From contig CM055315.2 in NCBI GenBank assembly GCA_029255685.2, positions 48,279,705-48,343,704 of the forward strand: a stretch of DNA of 64,000 bases. Direction: 5' to 3'. Below the pieces are notes generated by a model. That model ran no database searches. It saw nothing but the letters and a program-made list of their open reading frames with translations, and was not told the origin of the DNA. Below are positions 23,398 through 34,376 of the stretch, piece after piece (the stretch's first letter is position 1; the number at the start of each line of letters is the position of its first letter). The stretch comes from Silene conica. Lineage: Eukaryota; Streptophyta; Magnoliopsida; Caryophyllales; Caryophyllaceae. A program made the position numbers and the translations under genes.

Positions 23398-24087
23398 TCA
23401 TAAACGAGATTTATTACCTACGGCGGTTGCCTTCCCATTTTTGAGATCGCTTAAGTATTTGGGGCAATTTCGCTTCCAATGACCGATCCTCGTGCAATAA
23501 TGGCACTTGTCTTGCTCTTTTGAAGACGAGGTGGAAGCGCCTTTCGAAAAGGTCTTTTCTTTGGTCGCCTTGGGCTTGAACGTTTTCTTGCCCTTGCCTT
23601 TAGAGGCATTCCTCTTGAAGCTCGTTTTCCCTTTCTTTTCGATGTTCAAAACATCCTTGGTGGAACTTTCATGAAGTCCCATGTCCCTTTCGGCTTGGAC
23701 GAGCATCTTATGCAACTCTTCTAACGTGGTCTCTTGGTTTCGCATATTGAAATTCACCCGGAATTGAGCATACGCCTTTACCTTATTGAGCGAGTGAAGA
23801 ACTCGGTCAATGATAAGAGAGTCGGGAACATGAACATCTTGAGCTTTTAGAGTCTCTGCGAGCTCAACGAGTTTGAGCACATGAGGGCTTATCTTTTGCC
23901 CTTCCTTGAATGTAATGTCAAAGAAGGCGGAAGCCGCCTCATATTGAATCACCCTTGGAGTTTGCGAAAACATGGTCGCAAGCTTGGTGTATATCTCATA
24001 CGATGTGGTCAACTTAATCATACTCCTTTGGAGATCCGGCTCCATGGAGAAGATGAGCACATTTTTAAGAGCGGAGGACTCTTTCAT
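23398..24087 (-). CDS. TR-GAG gag, N-terminally truncated (minus copy, subfamily A)
   Basis: An open frame of 229 codons starts at an internal Met that corresponds to residue 74 of the full protein, because the N-terminal part is missing at the palindrome centre. It contains the copia-type gag helical region (UBN2/DUF4219-like by general appearance), a Lys-rich segment and a CCHC knuckle C-x2-C-x4-H-x4-C near the C-terminus. It carries the subfamily A signature residues VELAETLKAQD. It is probably not functional without the N-terminus. Confidence 0.8.
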   Translation of the reverse strand: MKESSALKNVLIFSMEPDLQRSMIKLTTSYEIYTKLATMFSQTPRVIQYEAASAFFDITFKEGQKISPHVLKLVELAETLKAQDVHVPDSLIIDRVLHSLNKVKAYAQFRVNFNMRNQETTLEELHKMLVQAERDMGLHESSTKDVLNIEKKGKTSFKRNASKGKGKKTFKPKATKEKTFSKGASTSSSKEQDKCHYCTRIGHWKRNCPKYLSDLKNGKATAVGNKSRL

Positions 24088-24098
24088 GTGAAGCCTAC

Positions 24099-24788
24099 AT
24101 GAAAGAGTCCTCCGCTCTTAAAAATGTGCTCATCTTCTCCATGGAGCCGGATCTCCAAAGGAGTATGATTAAGTTGACCACATCGTATGAGATATACACC
24201 AAGCTTGCGACCATGTTTTCGCAAACTCCAAGGGTGATTCAATATGAGGCGGCTTCCGCCTTCTTTGATATTACATTCAAGGAAGGGCAAAAGATAAGCC
24301 CTCATGTGCTCAAACTCGTTGGGCTCGCGGAGACTCTAAAAGCTCAAAATGATGATGTTCCCGACTCTCTAATTATTGACCGAGTTCTTCACTCGCTCAA
24401 TAAGGTTAAGGCGTATGCTCAATTTTGGGTGAATTTCAATATGCGAAACCAAGAGACCACGTTGGAAGAGTTGCATAAGATGCTCGTCCAAGCCGAAAGG
24501 GACATGGGACTTCACGAAAGTTCCACCAAGGATGTTTTGAACATCGAAAAGAAAGGGAAAACGAGCTTCAAGAGGAATGCCTCTAAAGGCAAGGGCAAGA
24601 AAACGTTCAAGCCCAAGGCGACCAAAGAAAAGACCTTTTCGAAAGGCGCTTCCACCTCGTCTTCAAAAGAGCAAGACAAGTGCCATTATTGCACGAGGAT
24701 CGGTCATTGGAAGCGAAATTGCCCCAAATACTTAAGCGATCTCAAAAATGGGAAGGCAATCGCCGTAGGTAATAAATCTCGTTTATGA
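24099..24788 (+). CDS. TR-GAG gag, N-terminally truncated (plus copy, subfamily B)
   Basis: Mirror partner of the preceding copy, 229 codons, also starting at the internal Met. It has the same knuckle but the subfamily B residues VGLAETLKAQND, shared with the gag at 25670. It therefore comes from a different parent than its mirror partner. Confidence 0.8.
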   Translation: MKESSALKNVLIFSMEPDLQRSMIKLTTSYEIYTKLATMFSQTPRVIQYEAASAFFDITFKEGQKISPHVLKLVGLAETLKAQNDDVPDSLIIDRVLHSLNKVKAYAQFWVNFNMRNQETTLEELHKMLVQAERDMGLHESSTKDVLNIEKKGKTSFKRNASKGKGKKTFKPKATKEKTFSKGASTSSSKEQDKCHYCTRIGHWKRNCPKYLSDLKNGKAIAVGNKSRL

Positions 24789-25262
24789 TTCTTGTCATTT
24801 ATCAACTTATGTATAGTGATACAAATGTGTTTATGTTTACCCTTTTTAAATGTTTTAAAGGGGCGCCTCCTAATAATGATAAGGGCAAGGAGAAGGAAGC
24901 TTGAAGTTCCTTACTTGGATGGCTATGGTAGCATCCAAATTGATCGAAGACTTGAAGAGCTAGCCTCTAATTTTCATATCGTCTTCTTTCATATTTTGCA
25001 TTTATTTTGGAACAATTTACTTTCTTGTAAGACAAGGATTAAAATCCTAAAACAATGGTTGTAATTTTGGATATTGGTGACTTGGTTTTCAACCCAAGTC
25101 ACCACTTTTGTTCTTAATCAATGTTTTGATTTCTCAAATAAATTGCATGCCTTGTTTAAACATGAATAATAGTGATTTAATCACGCAATTAACAATTGAT
25201 ACGATCAATATAATACAATCAAAGTGTTGATTAAAACGGAGAACTACACCCCATGAGATACT

Positions 25263-25669
25263 AACATAATCACCGCATATATTAACATGACTGAACTTAA
25301 TATCTTACGTTGGGTAAGTGGGGTAATAAGATTACACCTTAAAATTTGGTTGATCTCAACGAAAGTATTCGTAACCGTAGTTGCAATAAGTTCGGGCTAA
25401 AGATAATTTTAAGAAAATTGTCAACCGAGAGTTCTAAGAGTAGAACCGATTAAAGAGTTAATCCACCAAATTATACCGATACGGGTTGAATCGGCTACAC
25501 CGTGCCCGGATTAGTATTGGTTTGGGTCTCGGGATTGTTTACTTAATTGGGTAAGAGATCATTAAGTAAATATACTTAACATGTTTAAGTTTCTTAAAAT
25601 TCTAATTATGAATTTAAAATGATGTTGTTTATCCTTTTATTATTGTAGTTTAATTTTCAACAACATCAA
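25263..25669 (+). other. TR-GAG leader, plus orientation
   Basis: From about 25300 to the gag ATG this matches the reverse complement of the leader at 30318-30690. The junction from 3' non-coding sequence to leader lies between 25262 and 25300. It is non-coding. Confidence 0.75.
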
Positions 25670-26542
25670 ATGGCAACCAACGCTCCACCTCTCACTAACG
25701 TATCATGGCTTCGATCCTTTATGGATCGTTGCAAACTCGATAAGCATGGTTCCAATTTTAAGGATTGGGATGCGCAATTACTTTTGGCCGCTCAAGGTGA
25801 CGATAAGAGTCGTTACCTATCCGAAGCCGCTCCTCCCGCTCCAACCGCTCGTTCCGCGGTCGGAACTCGTGAGGCCTATGAAGCCTACATGAAAGAGTCC
25901 TCCGCTCTTAAAAATGTGCTCATCTTCTCCATGGAGCCGGATCTCCAAAGGAGTATGATTATGTTGACCACATCGTATGAGATATACACCAAGCTTGCGA
26001 CCATGTTTTCGCAAACTCCAAGGGTGATTCAATATGAGGCGGCTTCCGCCTTCTTTGACATTACATTCAAGGAAGGGCAAAAGATAAGCCCTCATGTGCT
26101 CAAACTCGTTGGGCTCGCGGAGACTCTAAAAGCTCAAAATGATGATGTTCCCGACTCTCTAATTATTGACCGAGTTCTTCACTCGCTCAATAAGGTTAAG
26201 GCGTATGCTCAATTTTGGGTGAATTTCAATATGCGAAACCAAGAGACCACGTTGGAAGAGTTGCATAAGATGCTCGTCCAAGCCGAAAGGGACATGGGAC
26301 TTCATGAAAGTTCCACCAAGGATGTTTTGAACATCGAAAAGAAAGGGAAAACGAGCTTCAATAGGAATGCCTCTAAAGGCAAGGCAAGAAAACGTTCAAA
26401 CCCAAGGCGACCAAAGAAAAGACCTTTTCGAAAGGCGCTTCCACCTCGTCTTCAAAAGAGCAAGACAAGTGCCATTATTTCACGAGGATCGGTCATTGGA
26501 AGCGAAATTGCCCCAAATACTTAAGCGATCTCAAAAATGGGA
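25670..26542 (+). pseudogene. TR-GAG gag, near full length, frameshifted and cut (subfamily B)
   Basis: The start MATNAPPLTNVSWL matches the other full-length copies, whose normal length is 302 residues. A one-base loss near 26381 (in the aaaggcaag repeat) shifts the frame in the Lys-rich segment. The CCHC knuckle is thus read out of frame and the frame ends at 26524. The nucleotide homology to gag ends at about 26542, where an 8-bp motif (tgggaagg) shared with the 3' non-coding region marks a jump of about 1.2 kb. Confidence 0.85.
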
Positions 26543-27691
26543 AGGTTTATTATATGGATAATAAAAGGTCGCCCACTAGAAGTTAGAATGGTTGGATACA
26601 TTATTCATAACGATGAATGAAACCATTATCAAATAGCCAAGATGAGTGAAAATTATTAGAATGATGAAATCATAAATAGACTACAATAAAGTTTTCAGTA
26701 CATAAGTGACTGTATATCGATACGTCACAAGTTATAAGATAACAGTGGGAGCTTTCCTCCGAAAAGGAAACTCAAAATCTAGAAAGAGTTCTAGATATGT
26801 ACTCAAATAGGATCATATTATACGAGATAATATGAGAATGAAGGAGACAAAAATTTGTAAGTTTTGCAAATCATGAATAAAAGGTTTATTCGCAAAACAC
26901 TAATACAAATAGATGATTGTGCATCAAAATGCAATGTAATAGTGTTGACTATTGTTGCATGACAACATCATTTGAGTTATGATTAACTCAAAATGAAAGA
27001 TACTTTGTCAGAATCCAAATGGGTTGTATGAGACAACATTGAACCCCATAAGTGAACTGGATTGACTTAGTATGGCCCCTAGCCGCTTACATGAGGTGAC
27101 GTCTCAAAGCGACTAGAGTGTGAGGCGATTGATGGCAAGTTCAAGTGCCATAGAGTCATTTGTGATGACTAGTCGATCACATAGGCAGACTGTAAGAGAC
27201 ACTCTGTCGGGCAATGTGACCGCTTATAGAGTTCTGGAAATTTTATAGCCGGGTCGTGGCGAGAGCTGCTATAGTATTCTTGTGAGTCACTTCTTAGACT
27301 AAAGACTACTCTCCTGAGATGGTACAGTTTAGGCATAACCTTGATCCATTCTCTACGACTTTTCGTAACTGGAGTCAAATGGGATTGTTTTGGGTTGTGA
27401 CTGACTGTGACTAGTTGAAGGAAGTAGTGCGATAGAAATTGTCCACCCCTTGTCAGGGTTGTTCAAATCTCAGGGCCACTCGAGGAGAAGTTAACTGGAA
27501 ATGCGTGGCCACGCTCGGAAGGTATCTATGGTAGATAATTCCGGTCAAACAGTTATTCTCCAGATCGAGGAAACCACTCATGATATGATCGAATGCAAGT
27601 ACGACCTTAGAGAGGCATCTTGCATTGAGTGGGAGATTGTAATAGGACAAGAGAATTGGTGACGCACACTTGTCGAGGACAAGTGGGAGAT
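26543..27691 (+). other. 3' non-coding region of TR-GAG, plus orientation, and PPT
   Basis: Inverted counterpart of 21010-22190, ending in the polypurine tract at 27678-27691. No gene. Confidence 0.8.
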
Positions 27692-28956
27692 TGTTGGGAA
27701 ATGTGTCCTCAACAATAGTGCAATCACATAATAAATCTCATGACGAGAATGCGCAAGGGATGATACGATTTATATTAGTCAATTGACCAACATTAATCGG
27801 TAATGATTGGCTAGCTAAAGTTTGACATTACTGTCGTATGACGGTGGTGGTCAGTTGATCCCTTTAGGTCACACCTTTAGGACAATTCCCTTAATTGATA
27901 AAATGATCAAATGTATATTGATACGATTTGATCATATTCCTTAAAAACGTATATCGAGAAATTAGAGGTTAAATCTTAATGTAAGATTTATGTTTAAAAT
28001 TGAAACGTGTCAATTGTTAAACAATATACGGTATTTTATAATATCGTAATTAGAATGAATTGGGCTATAATTAATACAAAGGTTGTAAATCGTATTGACG
28101 ATTAAATTGTCATTTTATATTTGTAATTTCGAATTACATGTCAATTAATAAATACGATTTATTTAAATATACAATATTTATATGATAAATATTTATATTA
28201 TTATTATTGTATTATCTAGTGACATATAAGATGTCACATTTTGTACAAATTGAACAATTGACATATTGTAAAATGAAGTCCATTTTAAGTGTAAAATGGA
28301 CGGCTAGTGGAGGTGGTTCTGTGCATGGTTAATGTGTTAAACACACCTTAATCATTATGTTTAAGGGTATATCTTGAAAACACAATCTAGGCCACCCTAA
28401 GTTGCATGGGTTAGAGAACTTGTCTCCCCTTTGTAGCTCCCCATACCCGGCCTCCCACTAACCTAAGCAACACCATTTAAAATGTTGTTGCATGCTCACA
28501 ACTCATTACTAATGCTTGCATAATTTTCTAAGTGTAGAAAAATCAAATAAACTCTCTTCTTACCCTAGCCGAAAATTTGCCTAAGTAAGAAGAATATTAC
28601 AACCTCTAAATATATATTATATGATAATAAAATCATACTATTTTGTAGTATTCAAATAACATTCTAATAAGAGAGATTAGAATAAGTTTAAGGAGAAACC
28701 GGTTTTGTAACTAGCTTGTTCAAGTCTCGGTTGATTGAGGGGTTGTCTTGGTGCATCCAAAGGAGGTATTCTATTTTGGGTACTTGGAGGATCATCCTTG
28801 CTATAATCTTGGACCGTGTGTAAGGGTTCAATATCTCCTTATTTCCGCATTTTTAGCATCCATAAGATCACTAATAATATGTTAATTAAAGGGTTAATTA
28901 AATGATTATGTTAGTATGACTAAAATTAGTTTATGAGTAACTAATAAAACCTAACA
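27692..28956 (+). repeat. Internal LTR of TR-GAG subfamily B, plus orientation
   Basis: tgttggg...cctaaca, 1265 bp, visibly diverged from the two outer LTRs. It is preceded by a PPT, as a 3' LTR should be, yet followed by a 2-nt spacer and the first 8 nt of the iMet PBS (28959-28966), as a 5' LTR should be. It then joins minus-strand sequence at the shared bases atca. Confidence 0.9.
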
Positions 28957-29408
28957 ATTGGTATCATCAACACTTTGATTATATTATATTGATCGTATCA
29001 ATAGTTTATTGCGTGATAAAATCACTATTATTCATGTTTAAACAAGGCATGCAATTTATTTGATAAATCAAAACATTGATTAAAAACAAAAGTAGTGACT
29101 CGGGTTGAAAACCAAGTCACTAATATCCAAAATTACAACCATTATTTTAGGATTTTAATCCTTGTCTTACAAGAAAGTAAATTGTTCCAAAATAAATGCA
29201 AAATATGAAAGAAGACGATATGAAAATTAGAGGCTAGCTCTTCAAGTCTTCGATCAATTTGGATGCTACCATAGCCATCCAAGTAACGAACTTCAAGCTT
29301 CCTTTTCCTTGCCCTTATCGTTATTAGGAGGTGCCCCTTTAAAACATTTAAAAAGGGTAAACATCAACACATTTGTATCACTATACATAAGTTGATAAAT
29401 GACATGAA

Positions 29409-30317
29409 TCATAAACGAGAATTATTACCTACGGCGGTTGCCTTCCCATTTTTGAGATCACTTAAGTATTTGGGGCAATTTCGCTTCCAATGACCGATCC
29501 TCGTGCAATAATGACACTTGTCTTGCTCTTTTGAAGACGAGGTGGAAGCGCCTTTCGAAAAGGTCTTTTCTTTGGTTGCCTTGGGCTTGAACGTTTTCTT
29601 GCCCTTGCCTTTAGAGGCATTCCTTTTGAAGCTCGTTTTCCCTTTCTTTTCGATGTTCAAAACATCCTTGGTGGAACTTTCATGAAGTCCCATGTCCCTT
29701 TCGGCTTGGACTAACATCTTATGCAACTCGTCCAACGTGGTCTCTTGGTTTCGCATATTGAAATTCACCCGGAATTAAGCATACGCCTTAACCTTATTGA
29801 GCGAGTGAAGAACTCGGTCAATGATAAGAGAGTCGGGAACATCAACATCTTGAGCTTTTAGTGTCTCCGCGAGCTCAACAAGTTTGAGCACATGAGGGCT
29901 TATCTTTTGCCCTTCCTTGAAAGTAATGTCAAAGAAGGCGGAAGCCGCCTCATATTCAATCACCCTTGGAGTTTGCGAATACATGGTCGCAAGCTTGGTG
30001 TAAATTTCATACGATGTGGTCAACTTAATCATACTCCTTTGGAGATCCAGCTCCATGGAGAAGATGAGCACATTTTTAAGAGCGGGGGACTCTTTCATGT
30101 AGGCTTCATAGGCCTCACGAGTTCCGACCGCGGAACGAGCGGTTGGAGCGGGAGGAGCGGCTTCGGATAGGTAACGACTCTTATCGTCACCTTGAGTGGC
30201 CAAAAGTAATTGCGCATCCCAATCCTTAAAGTTTGAACCATGCTTATCGAGTTTGGAACGATCCATAAAGGATCGAAGCCATGATACGTTAGTGAGAGGT
30301 GGAGCGTTGGTTGCCAT
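29409..30317 (-). pseudogene. TR-GAG gag, full length with one nonsense codon (subfamily A)
   Basis: 302 codons in the register of the other copies, with the complete N-terminus and the C-terminal CCHC knuckle. One TAA at 29775-29777, where other copies have Gln, splits it into 180 and 119 residues. It lies just downstream of the element's own leader and PBS, so this is the gag of the outer element in its normal position. Confidence 0.88.
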
Positions 30318-32746
30318 TGATGATGTTGAAATTTAGACTACAATAATAAAGGAAAAACAACATCATTTTAAAATTCGCAATTTAAACTAAAACCTTTAAC
30401 AAGTTTAGTTATATATTTACTTAATGATCTCTTACCCAATTAAGTAAACAATCCCGAGACCCAAACCCATACTAATCCGGGCACGGTGTAGCCGATTCAA
30501 CCCGTATCGGTATAATTTGGTGGATTAACTCTTTAATCGGTTCTACTCTTAGAACTCTCGGTCGACAATTTCCTTAAAATTATCTTTAGCCCGAACTTAT
30601 TGCAACTACTGTTACGAATACTTTCGTTGAGATCAACCAAATTTCAAGGTGTAATCTTATTACCCCACTTACCCAACGTGACAATTTTAGTACCCCGGTG
30701 TAGCCGAGCCTACGTTCTTGTGAAGAAGGAATTCATGGGTCCGTACTTTTTGGTAAGGCTAAGTCTCAATAATTATATGTAAGAGATCTAGTCAAATTAT
30801 TATCTATCTCCGAATAAGTGAACTAAGTCGGTGAATAATCGATAAAATAAAAGACTAGGTCGACTAGGTCGAAACATGCATGATACGATGTATGACGATT
30901 TGGCTATGCATGCAAACATATAAAAAGCAAAAGTAAAAGCATAAATAAACCCTAGTATGACCTTTCCTAGAAAAGAAATAACAAAGTACAAATTCGGAAA
31001 CCAACTCCTTTGGTCCCTTGAACTTCACACGGCACGCACTTCGAGGTAAACACCGTCTTGATTGGAACTCCTTTCCGAATGGCACCGTCTTCAAGGAACT
31101 CCGGATTTTACAAATATTACAACTTTTCTAGTCTACTTTATACATTATAAAATAGAAATAAATTACAATTGGGTGATACGACATCACAAAATTACAACCG
31201 AATCGGTAACCCCTTACATTACGGGAAATACCGATTTAAAACTAAGGCCATACTAAGTAAATTACATAATTCCCAAAATTACGTAAAAATAAATCATGAC
31301 ATTCATAATATAAAATATGCAATGCTTATATAAATATGAATAACATGCAAACCCTAAGCCAAATCGTCCTATTTAAAACACTTATTTAAATAGTTATCGT
31401 AAACCTTGGTTTATGGAATCGCGTGTTTTAACGGTTAACAACACTATGCATTATATGAAACGGTTTTCATCCTTAAGTTAATCATCCTAACTCGCATAGG
31501 ATTCAAAATTTAGTCTTACTCAAACTTTGAACATGACTTAACTTAATATATTTCAATATTGATCGGTATTACTCGGTTTTACGGGAAAAATAATATAAAA
31601 AATCCAAAAGAGTCATAAAAATTTCGAAAATTCAAAATTCAAAATTTGAAAATTCCAGAATGTTCTTAAAATTTCATAACCTTAAAAATATTAGTATTTA
31701 AACGGTTTTAACATTATTTCGAAAATAATACGTAAAACGAGCATTTTAAGTCGGAAAATTCAATAATTAACTCCATAAATGCAAATAAAATACTAATAAA
31801 ATTTTTACACTTTCCAAAACACTTCAAGAACACAAAATGGACAGAAAAATAAATTACACACTGCCCAAGAGCCGAAACTTTAATTAAAGACTCTCATTAT
31901 TTTAAATTTAAATGCTACTTTTAACAAATTAAAAATTAAAACAAATCTGAAACTTTTGGCTCCCAAGAATATTGATGAACATATCATATATGACTAATAT
32001 GGGTTACATTTTTCGGCCATTTTAACAACTTTTGCAAATTTTAACGATTTACGTCATATATCGTACGATTTTAACCTTTAAAATTATTTCTCAAGCATAA
32101 AATAAGATAAAATTCTCGAAAATTTTATACATGCTGGAAATAATATATATGACATCGTGTTAAATTTTTATGGCCAAATTCCAACTTAAACTATTAAAGT
32201 CGAAATTATGTCACTAATTACCCGATTATTACATTAAAAATCTATAATATTGCAATATTTGAGATAAATTTCTGGAAAATTCAACATAAATTTTAAATAT
32301 TGCATGTGACATCCTCATAAATATTTATAGTCAAATTCATAATATAACTATTTTTAACCCATTTTATCCATCTTATTGCATTTTAACACTTAAAATTCAT
32401 ATCACACGATTTATAAGTCCATAATTTACAAAAAATCATATTCATATTATAGAAAATACATGTGATAACATACTGAAAAATCTCGGCCAGAAGCTAACTT
32501 TAACTATTTTTCCCAAAAATAAACATTTTTAACCATTAAAACATATTAAAACCGAGATATAATATACCAAAAATCAATATTCATGCAAAAAGTATTCCAA
32601 TTATTCTAAAACATTTTAGAAAACAGTAGGTATTCATGCCAAATTTATTTCGTGCATATCTTATATCAAACGAAAATTCAAATTTTATTTATGTTATCTC
32701 TATAACTCCGTAAAAACGTAAACGGAAAGCATGCAAACAACCTATT
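30318..32746 (-). other. Leader (5' untranslated region) of TR-GAG copy 2
   Basis: 2.4 kb, AT-rich and non-coding between PBS and gag. It closely parallels 3653-5029 plus 7428-8471 of copy 1, so the long leader is a family trait. Confidence 0.8.
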
Positions 32747-32758
32747 GCTCTGATACCA
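32747..32758 (-). other. Primer-binding site of TR-GAG copy 2, initiator-Met type
   Basis: The minus strand reads TGGTATCAGAGC, 2 nt from the LTR at 32761. Confidence 0.92.
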
Positions 32759-32760
32759 AT

Positions 32761-34021
32761 TGTAAGGTTTTATAAGTTGCTCATAAACTAATTTTAGTCA
32801 TAGTAATATAATCTTTTAATTAACTCTTTAATTAACATATTATTAGGTGATCTTATGCATGCTAAAAGCGGAAATAAGAGAGTATTCGAACCCTTACACA
32901 CGGTCCAAATATTTAGCAAGGATGATCCTCCAAGTACCCAAAATAGAATACCTCCTTTGCATGCACCAAGACAACCCCTCAATCAACCGAAACTTGAACA
33001 AGCTAGTTACAAAACCGGTTTCTCCTTAAACTATATAAGTTCTAATTATGAACTTAGTATACTAATTTATATCTCTTAATATAATTAGTATGAAAAATTA
33101 TCTTATAATATGAGAGGTTTTTATGTGTTCTCACTTGAAAATCACGGCTAACCTTAGAAAGAATGGAGTATCACATACTTATATTATCTTATAATTATGC
33201 TTAAATTAAACAACTTAATTCAAGTGGTTATGGGGAGTGTAAAACCGGCTAGGGCATGGGTAGACACATAAGGGAACATTTTCTCTTCTCAATGTGTCTA
33301 GGGTGGCTATAGGTAATGGTCTCAAGGCACCCTTTAATGATTGTGTCTTAAGAAAAATTAACACACTAATCATCCCACAACTACCTCCACTAATCCGTCC
33401 CACCTTAGCATAAAATGGACTTCATTTTATAACTTTGTTAATTGTATAATTGTACCAAGTGTGACATCTTATATGTCACTAAATAATAAAATGTTTTAGA
33501 ACATATAAAACATACAAATATTTATCATATAAATATTGTACATAATTAAATAAATCACATTTATCAATTGACAAGTAATTCGAAATTACAAATATAAAAT
33601 GATAATTTATCGTCAATACGATTTACAACCTTTGTATTAATTTCAACCCAATTCATTCTAATAACGATATAATAAAATATCGTTTAATGTTTAACAATTG
33701 ACACGTTTCAATTTTAAACATAAATCTTACAATAAGATTGAACCTCTAATTTCTCGATATATGAGTTTAAGGAATATGATCAAATCGTATCAATATACAT
33801 TTGATCATTTTATCAATTAAGGGAATTGTCCTAAAGGTGTGACCTAAAGGGATCAACTGACCATCACCGTCATACGACAGTAATGTCAAACTCTAGCTAG
33901 CCAATCATTACCGATTAATGTTGGTCAGTTGACTAACATAAAATCGTATCATCCCTTGCGCATTCTCGCTATGAGATTTAATTACGTGATCGCACTATTG
34001 TTGAGGACACATTTCCCAACA
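32761..34021 (-). repeat. 5' LTR of TR-GAG copy 2
   Basis: 1261 bp, same ends as the left LTR. About nine substitutions separate the two, so the insertion is young. Confidence 0.92.
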
Positions 34022-34274
34022 ATGAACACAGCTGGAGCGTTAGTCAATCCGAATGGCATAACCACAAATTCATAGTGGCCATACCTCGTTCTGAAAGCGG
34101 TCTTTGAAATGTCTTCATCTTTTATTCTCAACTGGTGATACCCGGATCTCAAATCAATCTTAGAGAATACCCCAGCTCCACTTAACTGATCGAACAAGTC
34201 GTCAATTCTTGGCAAAGGATAACGGTTCTTGATGGTCACATTGTTCAGCTCTCGGTAGTCAACACAAAGCCTCA
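34022..34274 (-). pseudogene. Chromovirus RT, N-terminal piece (continuation of the split pol)
   Basis: Encodes the RT fingers and palm start ([30 protein letters not shown]). It joins in register to the segment ending at 19748 once the 14.3 kb insertion and one copy of the atgaa duplication are ignored. Upstream pol, protease and gag are missing: homology stops at about 34274, where a 13-bp motif (agctctcggtagt) from 34247 is repeated at 34275. Confidence 0.9.
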
Positions 34275-34376
34275 AGCTCTCGGTAGTTAGTTTATTTGAT
34301 TAGTTGAAATTTAGTTGGAGGAATTAGTTTGTTATTGATTTGTTTGTGAATTTTTTTGGATACAAGAAATGGGAGG

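Larger units (their letters stand above)
22924..25262. repeat. Large palindrome: two 1166-bp arms around a 7-nt loop
   Basis: Left arm 22924-24089, loop 24090-24096, right arm 24097-25262. Each arm holds the C-terminal three quarters of gag plus about 470 bp of 3' non-coding sequence. The arms have equal length but differ at scattered positions, including gag codons, so the right arm is not an exact fold-back copy of the left. Confidence 0.9.
19749..34021 (-). mobile_element. TR-GAG copy 2: composite, internally inverted gag-only LTR element
   Basis: Outer LTRs 19749-21009 and 32761-34021 are both 1261 bp, in the same orientation and nearly identical (about nine differences by eye). The 5-bp duplication atgaa occurs at 19744-19748 and 34022-34026, inside a chromovirus RT gene. 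PBS and leader lie at the right; a PPT lies next to the left LTR. Between them are minus-strand segments of one subfamily and plus-strand segments of another: gag(-) 23398-24087, gag(+) 24099-24788, leader plus gag(+) 25262-26542, a third LTR(+) 27692-28956 and gag(-) 29409-30317. No protease, RT or integrase is present, which fits the TR-GAG class. Confidence 0.92.
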
